A stretch of DNA of 64,000 nt from Dermacentor variabilis (taxonomy: Eukaryota; Arthropoda; Arachnida; Ixodida; Ixodidae). Each line of letters begins with the position of its first letter. The stretch's first letter is position 1. Location: NCBI RefSeq assembly GCF_050947875.1, contig NC_134568.1, positions 206,672,352-206,736,351 of the forward strand, given 5' to 3'. Below are positions 54,753 through 64,000 of the stretch, one piece after another. A model generated the notes under the pieces. That model saw only the letters and a list, made by a program, of their open reading frames with translations, was not told the origin of the DNA and made no database searches. The position numbers and the translations under genes are program-made.

Positions 54753-54912
54753 TGTTGCGTGTAGAAAGACACAGACGGAAGAGACTATTTACAGGCTATT
54801 CACACTGGAGCCAGAGCACCAGGCCGACATTCGCTCGCGCCAAGGGCACAGACCCACTTCGTCGTTCTCGCGGCGGCTCGTCTCTTGAGCATCTCGCGAT
54901 AATATCGTAATA
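54753..54912 (-). repeat. Gypsy-2 5' LTR (right copy)
   Basis: It is nearly identical to the left copy apart from about six substitutions and a few extra bases near its right end (CTCGCGATAATATCG). Confidence 0.85.
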
Positions 54913-54916
54913 ATAT

Positions 54917-56335
54917 AATTGAATATATATATGCGAAGATACAGCTTGATAAAGAGCAAGAAAGTGTCACTGGAAACAACGTTCACTGCACGTATACACA
55001 AAACCTCGTAACAAGAGATTTACATTTCATACGTATAAGTATCCAATAAATCTACGTATCTAAGAAAAAGTCACTTTATATAATGCGTCAAACAAGGCAA
55101 ATAAACATGTTGCGCAATCAAAGATTCACAGATCACGGAATCCCAAGGCCCGCCTCCACTCCCTCCCCTCCCCCTGATGTATTGCGCGCGACGGAATGCG
55201 GCGCGCTTCCTCCCCGCTTTTCTCCCTTGCGCACACAAAACTGAGCCACCATCTTCGGCTCACACATGCAACCACCACAACTCCTACGCTTTCACTCGCA
55301 ATACAGCATGCGGCGCGCGGTCACGATGTTATCGCATGGAACTTTATACGGAACATGAGGGCGACGGCGACGGCAGGAATGCGCCTGAAGTATCGCAATA
55401 ATATAATAAGAGTATCCGGCAACTGAAGCGCCCCGTGGCAAATTACTTTCCACAAAAGAAGTAACAAAATGGAATTTTCACCATGCATGCGAATATTCGC
55501 TGCGCCGCAAGAATGTCTTCTTTTTTTTTTCTTCTTTTGTGGGTCGGGGGCACCAAAATGAAAAAAGAACGCAAAGGAAAGCACGTTGGCCGCAATGGAA
55601 CGCCTACTTTGGGCACCTAATGTGGCTACCGAAGGAATATCGAAGAAAACGTGAGACGCTTGGTCCACAGAGAAGCATACGCATGCTGTTCGGTATCCTA
55701 CACCGGCGAGACATGACTTTCCGGAGAGGCTGCGTTCAAGCAAATGCGTTGCAATCCGTCGAGTCCCCACAGTAATGGCGGCGAGCGACCATTGTTTCTT
55801 TTTCTCGTCTGCTAGCCAGAGAACGTCCAAAATTCTGCCAGGCGAAAATCTACACGGCCAGAAAAAATTGGAGGACGCTTAAGCTTCGCCTTCAAGAGTG
55901 GAACGCGACAGCGTTCCCGTCGACACGCCAAAGGGTGTAAGACAATGCGCTACGGCGCAGCGATCACTTACGAGGCGCCCCGCATCGGACTTTGCACCCA
56001 CCAATCACGCGGTGAGCGTCGAGCAACAGAGCGTTCGGCGCAGCAACGAAACGTGCGCCTGAGCAAGCGGAACGAACCAAAGAACTCGGTGTCTCGGAGG
56101 AGGAAACGATCTACGCCAGCCAGACGTCGTGATCGGCACTGGCAGAGAGATAGATAGATAGTGATCTAAAGAAAGGAAGGACACTTGATTCTGCAACCCA
56201 TGAGGGAACACGGCGAAGCGTCGTCAGGGGAGAGGGAGTCCGGGCCGCGACGCGCCTCGCACCGTTCCCCGCACAGCCCAATTGCGCGCGTGGCGCGCCA
56301 CCTGTCGGGGCAGCGCCGTACATTGAGAGGAGGGG
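54917..56335. other. Unassigned stretch between gypsy-2 and LINE-I
   Basis: No family was recognised. A 169-residue minus-strand open frame (55321-55830) shows no domain I know and has a low-complexity lysine run. A GATA run lies near 56148. The right part is GC-rich. Confidence 0.4.
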
Positions 56336-56352
56336 GTCTTCTAGCTGGAGTT

Positions 56353-57252
56353 CTATAGCTGGAGTTCGGCGCGATATGCCTGGGTCAGCTCGCTGAACGA
56401 GTGCATGCGCTCCCGGGAAGAGCTCGACTCCGATTCCGCCACCGCCCGATTGATGAGACCTCGGGTGTGGTCATTGCAATTGGCGGCTTCGTTGCCGAGG
56501 TTTCCAGAGTGCCCAGGCACCCAGATCAGTTCCACAAGGTGGGGAGGGTTTGCGGAGGGCGAGCTGACAATGCGGAAAGCGGTCTCATGGACTCGTCCTC
56601 GTGCAAAATTTAGTACGAGTGCGGTTTTTGAGTCGGTAAGAACGTACCTGGCATCAGTGTGCGTGAGGGCAAGCGCGATCGCCGCTTCTTCCGAGGATTC
56701 CGGGGTGGATGCATCAGGAAGGTAGAAATTTGCGATGGGTTGGAGTGTATTGTCAACGACTACAGCTTCCGCGTCTTCGCCTGTGCAGGCCGCGTCCACC
56801 CATACGGCGTCAGCTCCGAAACCGTAGTATTTGTGGAGAGCTTTCGCACGGGCTTTGCGGCGGGCCGAATGATAGGCGGCGTGGGTGTTCCGAGGGTGGG
56901 GTTTTACTATGAGCTGAGTGTGTATGGGGCGGGGAACTGGTAGGAGTGTGGGGTCGGCTGCTGGTATGCGAATTTGGAGAGCGTCTAGTATGTAACGTCC
57001 TGTGAAAGATTGAGCTAGGCGAGTGTATTGTGCTTGTCTGTGGGCCTCTACGAGTTCGTGTGTGGTGTTGTGGAGCCCAAGCTCGAGAAGTTTGGTGGTT
57101 TGCGTGTTAGGGGGGAGGTGTCGGGCCACCTTGTAGGATTTACGAAGCATAGCATCTAGGGTGGCGATTTCTTCTTGTCGAAGTCGAAGATATGGGATTG
57201 TATAGAGGAAACGGCTGGAGTATGAAGGCATGAATGAGACGACACAAATCAA
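56353..57252 (-). pseudogene. LINE-I RNase H and C-terminus
   Basis: A 299-residue open frame covers the RT C-terminus and an RNase H domain. Visible are AVWVDAAC (first Asp), SSEEAAIALAL (Glu), YVLTDSKTALV (second Asp) and VELIWVPGHSGNLGNEAAN, the conserved C-terminal block. In known I-group elements this activity removes the RNA template strand. The frame is the best preserved part of this element. Confidence 0.88.
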
Positions 57253-57571
57253 GCTCCTTCATGTCATAGTGCTTGCCTGAAACTCTGCGGATGAGGTGCG
57301 ACAACGCTTCCGTCACCCGCTTGAGTTTCCGGATAGTGAAAGTGTTCCGGCCGTTGATCTGGATGTGAAGGCCCAGGATCCAAAGTGTGTCAACCTCCGG
57401 GATAGGGTGTCCAGCCAGAGTAACGGTGATGGAGGCCGTGAGAAGAGTACGCGGTGAGGGACGCATGAGAAGTATCTGAGACTTCTCCGGGGAAGAGGAG
57501 AGACCAATGCTTTGTGCGTGTTGTTGTGTGATGTTTGCGGCGGTTTGTAAGGTTTCCTCTATGTCGCCATC
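57140..57571 (-). pseudogene. LINE-I reverse transcriptase, downstream part
   Basis: After the hAT-like insert the sequence resumes with DIEETLQTAANITQQHAQSI and SSSPEKSQILLM, which follows the YADD box in intact elements. It then shows LGLHIQINGRNTF. A frame change occurs around 57250. Confidence 0.8.
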
Positions 57572-57893
57572 CAGGCACGTACCCGGGGAGGGGGCCGACC
57601 CCCCCCCCTGAAATTAAGCGACATCACCCCCCCCTCACCACCCACGCCACCACTCTTCACACACATTCCTAAAGGGTCGACAAATGAATCTATTCGGCAG
57701 TCAACATTTTGCTGCATCTTACAGAGAAAGCTGTATGACTATCTTCTGTAGTTTTTTCGACGTCCGTCAACAGAAAAAATCATCATGTGGGCCTATTCTT
57801 GTGATAGTGCAAAGGGGCCAAGCTCAATGGCACATGCCCCTGTGGGCTCGGGAACCTGTAACGCGCCCTTCGGAATCTTCGGGATGGCCTCAC

Positions 57894-58088
57894 TTATGGG
57901 GAGTGCTTAACGCCTGCTTCACCTCCGCCGCGGGGGGGGGGGGGGGGGAGGGGGCCGTATACCGTCGGGATTGGCCCACGTATGGGGAGTGCTTAGCGCC
58001 TGCTTCACCTCCACCGCGGGGGGGTGCGGTATACCGTCGGGATCGGCCCACGTATGGGGAGTGCTTAACGCCTGCTTCACCTTTGCCG
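57894..58088. repeat. Three imperfect tandem repeats (~72-86 bp period)
   Basis: The unit containing TATGGGGAGTGCTTA and GCCTGCTTCACCT starts near 57895, 57981 and 58053, each copy followed by a CCGCGGG run of varying length. Confidence 0.85.
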
Positions 58089-58127
58089 CGGGTCGGCCCG
58101 GCGTCGCACTATCTTCGGGCCGACCCG
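58089..58127. repeat. GC-rich hairpin with 12-bp perfect arms
   Basis: CGGGTCGGCCCG at 58089-58100 is repeated in inverse at 58116-58127, with a 15-nt loop, just after the tandem repeats. Confidence 0.92.
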
Positions 58128-59172
58128 AAGTGGAGGTGAAGCACTTTGCTTTTCGTTTGAGAGCTTTGACTGTCGTCAGCTCTCGCTGCCGTTCCATCTT
58201 CAGAGTGGAATGGTTGTCAATTTTTCGCTCCTTTTTGGATGGCGGTAGTTATCGGCATCTCCTGGGGTGTGAAGGCCAGTTTTCTCATTGTTTCGGTGCC
58301 CGCGCGATTAACTCGAGATGACTTAAGTTGTCACCATCTATTCAACGATCACGCGCATCGCTGTTGCTTCGTTAGTTAGACCTTCTTTGTTTAGACTGAT
58401 CCAGGGACCAGGAAAGGGATCCGGTTAGTAGTCAGTTGGTTTGTATGCCCGTGGAACGAGTTGCTGCCGGGGAAAAGGCCAGTTGCATTTAACTTTTCCT
58501 TATGCTTCATTATTTCCTCGAGTGACAGTTCTCCGCAACACTGGCGGGTCCTCGGAACCATATACCCGCGATATGGGTTAGATTAGGTGGAAAATAAAAT
58601 AATGCGAAACAACGTCCATCATCAGACCCTGCAATAACCGTCAAACCCATAAGCAATATGACTGCCACCCGTTACCTCGTCTGGCTTTTCCCTAAATGTA
58701 CACTTTTCGCTCAAAATTGGCAACAGGAAACAAGAGTCACAAGCAGTTGAGAAATTAAGCGATCTACTAAGGGACAGAGCCGAGGCAACAGCCAAACATG
58801 AAGGAAAAACGAAAATTAACAAATTTAACCGTTGTTTCGGAAAGTATTTATGGATCAACATTTTTTTTATTTAAAGAGAAAGTAGAGGAAACGCCGCCGG
58901 AAGTGGAGAAGGATTCTGGGTGTTTTGAATGACGCTTCTGCCGTTATTAGTCTAACCGCCTGACGTAGCCACTTCCCTGCTATGCTTATGTGGGTGTTTT
59001 TCTAACCTTCCGCGGTGCGCGCAGTACGCCTAGAACAGCAGCGTCCTGCGCTCTACGCGGTTGTACGGGACTGGCAGCCACGCATCGTTACGCAACTTCC
59101 CGAATAACAATGCGAGTCGGTTTTGGCACTTGGTAGAGCTGTAAACTAGGGATCCAAACAACTGTGATTGTT
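58128..59172. other. Interior of hAT-like element, no coding content
   Basis: No transposase block or other recognisable frame was found on either strand. Confidence 0.5.
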
Positions 59173-59320
<148 letters not shown>

Positions 59321-59676
59321 TATTCTTCCAGAGGTAATTCATAAAACGCTGCTAGAAATCTTTATTTTAAACTTTCGCTTGTTTACTTGTTCTTGGCAGT
59401 GTTCTTCCTGCGGTTCTGTCATGCGCGAGTCGATTTCATGTGGTTCCTTGTTTGCCAAGTAAATGAGAGGTGTATCTCACATGCGTACCTGTAAGGTGCA
59501 CCTCATTTATATTCTCTTTTGTGGGTTTACGCGTTGTTATGCCGAATGGTGGGCCTTATTCACAATTTTACTAGTAAAGGTACCTCCTCCCCCCCTCATT
59601 TGCGTAGAAAAGTTAACTTGGGTTGGTCCCCCCCCCCCCCCCGAAAAAAAATCCTGGGTACGTGCCTGTCGCCATC

Positions 59677-60282
59677 ACTGCCGTGGGTGGTCCACAGAGT
59701 GATGTCGTCTGCATAGAGGGTGTGGTGAAGGTGAGGGATACTATGAAGAGCTCAGGCTAAAGGAATGAGTGTGGAATTGAAGAGAAAAGGGGAAAGGACA
59801 GAACCGTGCGGAGTGCCCACTCCGCTGAGGGTGTATGGAGGGGACGCATGGGAGCCCATGCGAACCTCGGCCGTGCGTCCCGAGAGGAACGCTTGTATGT
59901 AGGCGTACATGCGGACGCCTACATTGAGGGGGGAGAGAGCCGCCATGATCGCTTGGTGTTCTACGCGATCAAAGGCCTTGGACAAGTCCAGGACCAAGAC
60001 GGCTTTAGTATTAGCGGGGATGAGAGGGTCAAAGATGTGCGTCAATTGAAGCATGGCATCTTGGGCGGAGAGGGCTGTGTTGTGTGTGAGGTATTTGGAT
60101 GGAGATAATGTAATGGTCGCTTCCGAGTGTGTGTTGCGTACGTGACTACGAGAGACCTTTGAGGCAACGGCTGAGTGCAAGGTCCGGATTAGTGCCCATG
60201 GTTGCACCATTGCCGATTCGGGTAGGTGTGTGAAAGTTGTTATACATGCGTAGTAAGGCGCAAGTCTTGGATGGTAGTCCAA
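59677..60282 (-). pseudogene. LINE-I reverse transcriptase, upstream part
   Basis: It shows VLVLDLSKAFDRVEHQAIMA (first catalytic Asp), GVGTPHGSVLSPFLFN (usual PQGS is PHGS) and, after a stop near 59752, HTLYADDITLW with the intact YADD at about 59717-59728. The hAT-like element begins about 14 codons later. Confidence 0.85.
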
Positions 60283-60730
60283 AGCCTGCGACCCCGTGCT
60301 GTGGTGTACCGATAACCACAGTCTGTATGCTGAGAGTTATGGTCGCCTCCTATGAGTAGGAGATTTCGGCCCGCGATGCGATGGATTTTCTGGAGTAGAG
60401 CATCGAGAGTGGTCATGGCTTGGCGTGCGGTGTGGTATATCTTGGCAATAAAGATCGGAGGTGTATTACGTTTCATGGGGATGATTTCGATGAGGACACA
60501 CGGGGTGGTGGAGGTGATTGTGTGTTCTTGGTAGGTTATAGTGCGATATATCAGTGTGGATGCCCGAGGGTTGTCGGTGGTGTCTGAGTGTACTGCGTGG
60601 TAACCGGGAAGTTTGGCTTGGTGTTGTGGGCCCTGTAACAAAAGTAGCTTAGGTATGGCAGGGAGGGTAGGTATTAGGAGCTGCAGCGGCGCTTGCTTGC
60701 CCCGAAAGCCGCGGCAGTTCCATTGGGTTA
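60240..60730 (-). pseudogene. LINE-I endonuclease, partial
   Basis: The start LTQWNCRGFRGK near 60730 and the block NLLLIGGDHNSQHTDCGY near 60350 correspond to the first catalytic box and the GDFN box of LINE endonucleases; here the latter is GDHN. The SDH box is missing because the frame stops at 60240. Confidence 0.75.
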
Positions 60731-61009
60731 GTGAGAGGCGGGTATAGAATTATCCCGGTCCGCCATATTGGAGCGTGGGTGGGGCAAGGATAGGTTCTCG
60801 TGGTGGTAGTGGAAGTGGGATAAAAGGAGTAGGTATACGTGTAGGATGGTGGTAGGGGACCCCTCATGTGCAGAGCTGGTACTTGTCTCTAGTCTCTGAA
60901 GGCACGCCTCAAATTGTGCAAAAGTACGTTCGAGAGTTAGGCTTAAGCGTGTGAAAAGTGTGTCCATCTGTTGCTCAAGGCGAGAAGATAGGTGCTCGGC
61001 GAGTGTTGT

Positions 61010-61561
61010 TCATTTGGTTTCGAGGCGCGCCTCCAGAGCTACCAATTTAGCGTCAAATTTGGATTCGAAGTCTTTGAGATCAGCCTGATAATCGTCATGC
61101 GAGTCCGATGTGCGTTTCGTTTTATGGGGGGCTGGGGGATATGGCAGGTGTGTTGGGTGACTCCACAGTGAGTGGGAGGATTCGTTCTGGGGAGAGATAT
61201 GTTGGGGTGGGGAGGAGGGTGGAACAGGGTTGTGCGTTAAAAGTGTTGTGAGGCGGCTCACCTCCACACGCAAAGCCCGAAGCTCCTGGTCACGGGGGTC
61301 CGGAGTAAACAGGGTGTTGCATGCCAGTTTTGTGGTCACGTTGGGCGTCTTTAGCTTGTCGGCCCATGTAGGTCGGTCCGACCTCTTGGAACGCCCTGTT
61401 TGTTGGCCTGCTGATGGTTCCGGGCCTTCGGATCCTACACTATGCGGTAAGTGGTAGTCTACTCGTCGCTGGGATCGTGCTTCGCGTGCGGAGGTGGGCT
61501 TGGTTGACCTATGGAGGTGGCGGCGCTTGCATTCCCGGGTCCCGGACAACCCACGAAACAC
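61010..61561 (-). pseudogene. LINE-I ORF1 fragment
   Basis: The 183-residue frame is rich in Ser, Pro, His and Lys, contains PTWADKLK and ends in a probable coiled coil (DLKDFESKFDAKLVALEARL). Similar charged, coiled-coil tails occur in LINE ORF1 RNA-binding proteins. Zinc knuckles expected upstream are not visible here. Confidence 0.55.
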
Positions 61562-63332
61562 AAAACCTCTTAAAAACTTCTTGAAACGGCTACAAACGGC
61601 TACAGACGTCTTGGTCTATGATAAGACTGAAAATAGAATTTCTTCTAAACATAACCTCAGCACTTGGAATATGCTAGTATATATTCTATCTGCGGCAAAA
61701 CCCACTATTGGTGTCACTAGAGTCTATTTTGGTAAACACATTCAGAACGTCTAACTCAAGAACTTTTTTAGATCTTTTTTGTGTAAAGGTGCATAAAATG
61801 CCAAACGACGTCTTAAAAGTGCGGTTACCGTCGGCGTTAGCGAATAAAAGACACCACAGACAAATCGAACTCGTTGGAAGCAACATAATAAGTTGGCTTT
61901 AATGTTAAATTATTTCGCACCAGAACTTCAACAATCAAGGACTTGTTGTTTTCCATACGGGCCGCGCACACGACGCCTGGAAACCGTTCTGTGCTCGCGC
62001 AGGTACTGACAGCAGCAGAAGCGAAACGCCGGTGTTGCAGTGACTACATGGTGCCACAGAGCCACTGCGCTGCGATCACTTTGGCGGCAGTAAAAGTATA
62101 GGCAAGCTCCAAATTTGTCAGACATCTCATTCCGTGCTGGAAACACTGGGGGGCAGGAAGTTTGAAAAAACGGCCACTGCCGCCCGCAATGTCTCGGTCG
62201 TGGGTTCGTTATGCCAGTTGTGCATCATTCTAAGCCGTTCTGTACATTTATACTGGATATTAACTGGAGTAATTTAGCTGTGCTGATGCTGTTTGCCGTG
62301 AGTTTTGCATCTGTGCTTCGTGACATCGGCTGTATTGCGTGTTTTCGCCGACGGCTTACTACCACAATGGCGGGATCTGCGTTCGCCGCTTTCGTGTCTT
62401 GGTGCGTCTTTGTACGTCGCACGTTCGGATAACACTTTTTCCGATAAGTGAAATACATTGCACTTCGTTTTTCGTCAACAATGTTAATATTTTTTAGGTG
62501 TTACCCGCGACAATTCTTGATGGATGGGCTCTTCTGCCCTGCGGATTTTCGTCATCTTTACTTTTATGCGAGGGTTCTGCTTGTGTTCAGCAGTTCAGCA
62601 CTACCGCGCTCCACGACTTCCGCAACACCAGTCAGAACGTTTCCCTGCTTGTTAGTCTTTGTGGTTAACGTAGGACGAACCAACCGAAGGGAGTGTATTC
62701 GAAGACGCGCTGGCTGTAATCCTGAACGAGACTGAACTCGGCCTATTTTGTGTCCTTTTGTCCTTGCATGGATTACAGCGTTGCGCGCGCGCGCGTGTGT
62801 CAGTGACTATGCAGCTTGTAGCGTTCTCACTTTATAGCAAAACAAAAATATAACTACAATGTTTACATTATCTGTACAATTCCAATGGCAATCGTCTGCT
62901 TATGTACAAATTTCACTTGTGTTTTGTTGTAAATAAGCAGCAAAACTTTTAGCCTAGTAAGTGCTTCATCTGGGAGTGCAATCACGACTACTTGGCATTC
63001 ATTAATGAATGACTGTGACTGGGTCACCTCATTTGTAATTGCAAATCTGTCTTTCAACTGACTTGATGCTCTCTTATTTGGTTCCTTTCACTCCATAGAC
63101 GGCTGGACATTCTTCTTGTACCTTGGCGCTAGCTGGATGACGGGACCTCATCATGATCAGGGTAAGCCAATTAACTGCACACTCTCTGGTCCTCCCAGTG
63201 CTTTGTATATGGGTTAAGGCTAGGGAGCGCTTCGTGGTAAAATAGCTAGTTGGTGTCTCACAAACGGGCATTCTTTTGCACTGGTCCCTTATAAGCTGCC
63301 ACTATTATAACCAATTTCTCAGTGCCAGTGTA
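61562..63332. other. Unassigned stretch, no gene seen
   Basis: Short open frames only; none shows a recognisable domain. A CG/TG alternating run lies at 62783-62800. Confidence 0.45.
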
Positions 63333-63569
63333 CACCCTTGCAATTTTTTAACAATAACATGCGAGCGTCGACGGTAAGGCGTGTCCGCGGTCTTGCAGTG
63401 GCCAGGGACGGCGGGATTGGCAACTTTACGTGCGGTCGTGCAAGGCGAATTCTAGTTCGAATGTGTACTGCTGCACTGTTCGCTTCAGGAGTGCCCCTCA
63501 CCGCTGCAAAGCCACTGACACGTCGTGTGGTCGGCGCTCGCGCGTTATTGTTAAAAAATTGCAAGGGTG
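63333..63569. mobile_element. 237-bp MITE with long TIRs and TA target
   Basis: The left end CACCCTTGCAATTTTTTAAC continues to AATAACATGCGAGC. The right end, on the minus strand, is identical except for one base in the next 14. TA flanks both sides (63331-63332 and 63570-63571). This fits a Tc1/mariner-type MITE. No coding content. Confidence 0.82.
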
Positions 63570-64000
63570 TACATACACAGTTCTACCAATAATTAGTTTC
63601 TTTAAGCCTTACAAAATTTGCCTAAATTAAGAACTCACAAATGAACTCTGTTGTGTCATATGAGTATTCCATACATGAGTAAAAATTTGCTACAACAGTG
63701 TACATTACACCTTGCTTCCCTAATGCACAAATGTATTCAAGCCAGTATGTGATCAGTTCTGTATTCTAAATGTTTTCTGTACGATTTAGTTTCTTTACAG
63801 GAATTTACTGTACAGCATCATCAAGCAGTCTAACTTAAGATTTATTTGTGCTGTAAAAGGTATGCTTTGCTGCTACAATTGATATGCGTGTAGAACAGGC
63901 ATGATGCTGAGGGTTCCAGCAGTTTAAAGAGGTGCTTTTAAAATTTTGTCTTAACTATAATTTTACCTGTGCTGTTTTTTGTCACCTATTTCAATAATAT
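63570..64000. other. Unassigned AT-rich right edge
   Basis: Nothing was recognised on either strand up to the end of the window. Confidence 0.45.

Larger units (their letters stand above)
49744..54912 (-). mobile_element. Ty3/gypsy LTR retrotransposon 2
   Basis: LTRs of about 153 and 160 bp flank gag, RT, RNase H and integrase on the minus strand. ATAT flanks both sides (49740-49743 and 54913-54916). The purine tract before the 3' LTR is a long G run, and the same TCTGGTGGAGGTG block as in gypsy-1 follows the 5' LTR. The LTRs differ at only a handful of positions by eye, so this copy is younger than gypsy-1. It is damaged by a foreign segment in the protease region and a palindrome in the integrase. 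The protein sequences are related to gypsy-1 throughout. Confidence 0.92.

Noticed and set aside
55321..55830. Minus-strand 169-residue open frame
   Set aside because: Contains a lysine run from a homopolymer, no recognisable motif, and lies in repeat-rich DNA; kept only as part of an unassigned stretch.

Overview
This window is animal nuclear DNA, most likely from a hard tick (Ixodida). The protein-coding content is split into short exons with GT-AG introns, and most of the sequence is transposable elements. Several dispersed copies resemble the tick tRNA-derived SINE known as Ruka. TTAA-flanked MITEs, a Penelope-like element, Ty3/gypsy elements and several LINE clades also fit a large, repeat-rich arachnid genome. 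The species assignment is inference; I could not run a database search.

Three host genes can be reconstructed. (1) On the minus strand, four exons between 11423 and 3360 encode the first ~171 residues of a mitochondrial ribosome-binding factor A (RBFA) homologue; its 3' end lies beyond the left edge. (2) On the plus strand, five exons between 11827 and 26470 encode a complete 222-residue RING E3 ubiquitin ligase of the RNF166/RNF114 family. Its start codon lies ~400 bp from that of RBFA, in a head-to-head arrangement that suggests a shared promoter. (3) On the minus strand, six exons between 43681 and 34769 encode a complete 181-residue penta-EF-hand protein closely resembling PDCD6/ALG-2. 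Genes 2 and 3 are convergent across ~8 kb without recognisable genes.

The rest is mobile DNA, much of it nested. 1-2985: decayed CR1/L2-like LINE. 4.7-5.1 kb: hAT transposase remnant. 6985-7913: mariner with TIRs and TA duplication. 13.8-15.6 kb: Penelope-like element with an inverted copy of its 5' part. 15754-20837: Ty3/gypsy element inserted in a MITE (15682-21286). 27171-28537: pogo/Tigger-like element. 34.9-41.2 kb: several MITEs in PDCD6 introns. 44.0-45.1 kb: two RTE-like LINE ends facing each other, one split by a small MITE. 46.9-49.7 kb: a second mariner carrying an RTE-like LINE with a 5' inversion. 49744-54912: a second Ty3/gypsy element, itself interrupted. 56.3-61.6 kb: I-clade-like LINE with RNase H, cut just after its YADD box by a 2.1-kb hAT-like element with an 8-bp target duplication. 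63333-63569: another MITE.

I see no dedicated new multi-gene system. The most informative features are the head-to-head RBFA/RNF166 pair, the readable nesting order of the transposons, the twin-priming LINE, two gypsy elements that both inserted at ATAT, and fold-back palindromes. Nearly all transposon coding regions carry frameshifts, stops or lost catalytic residues.
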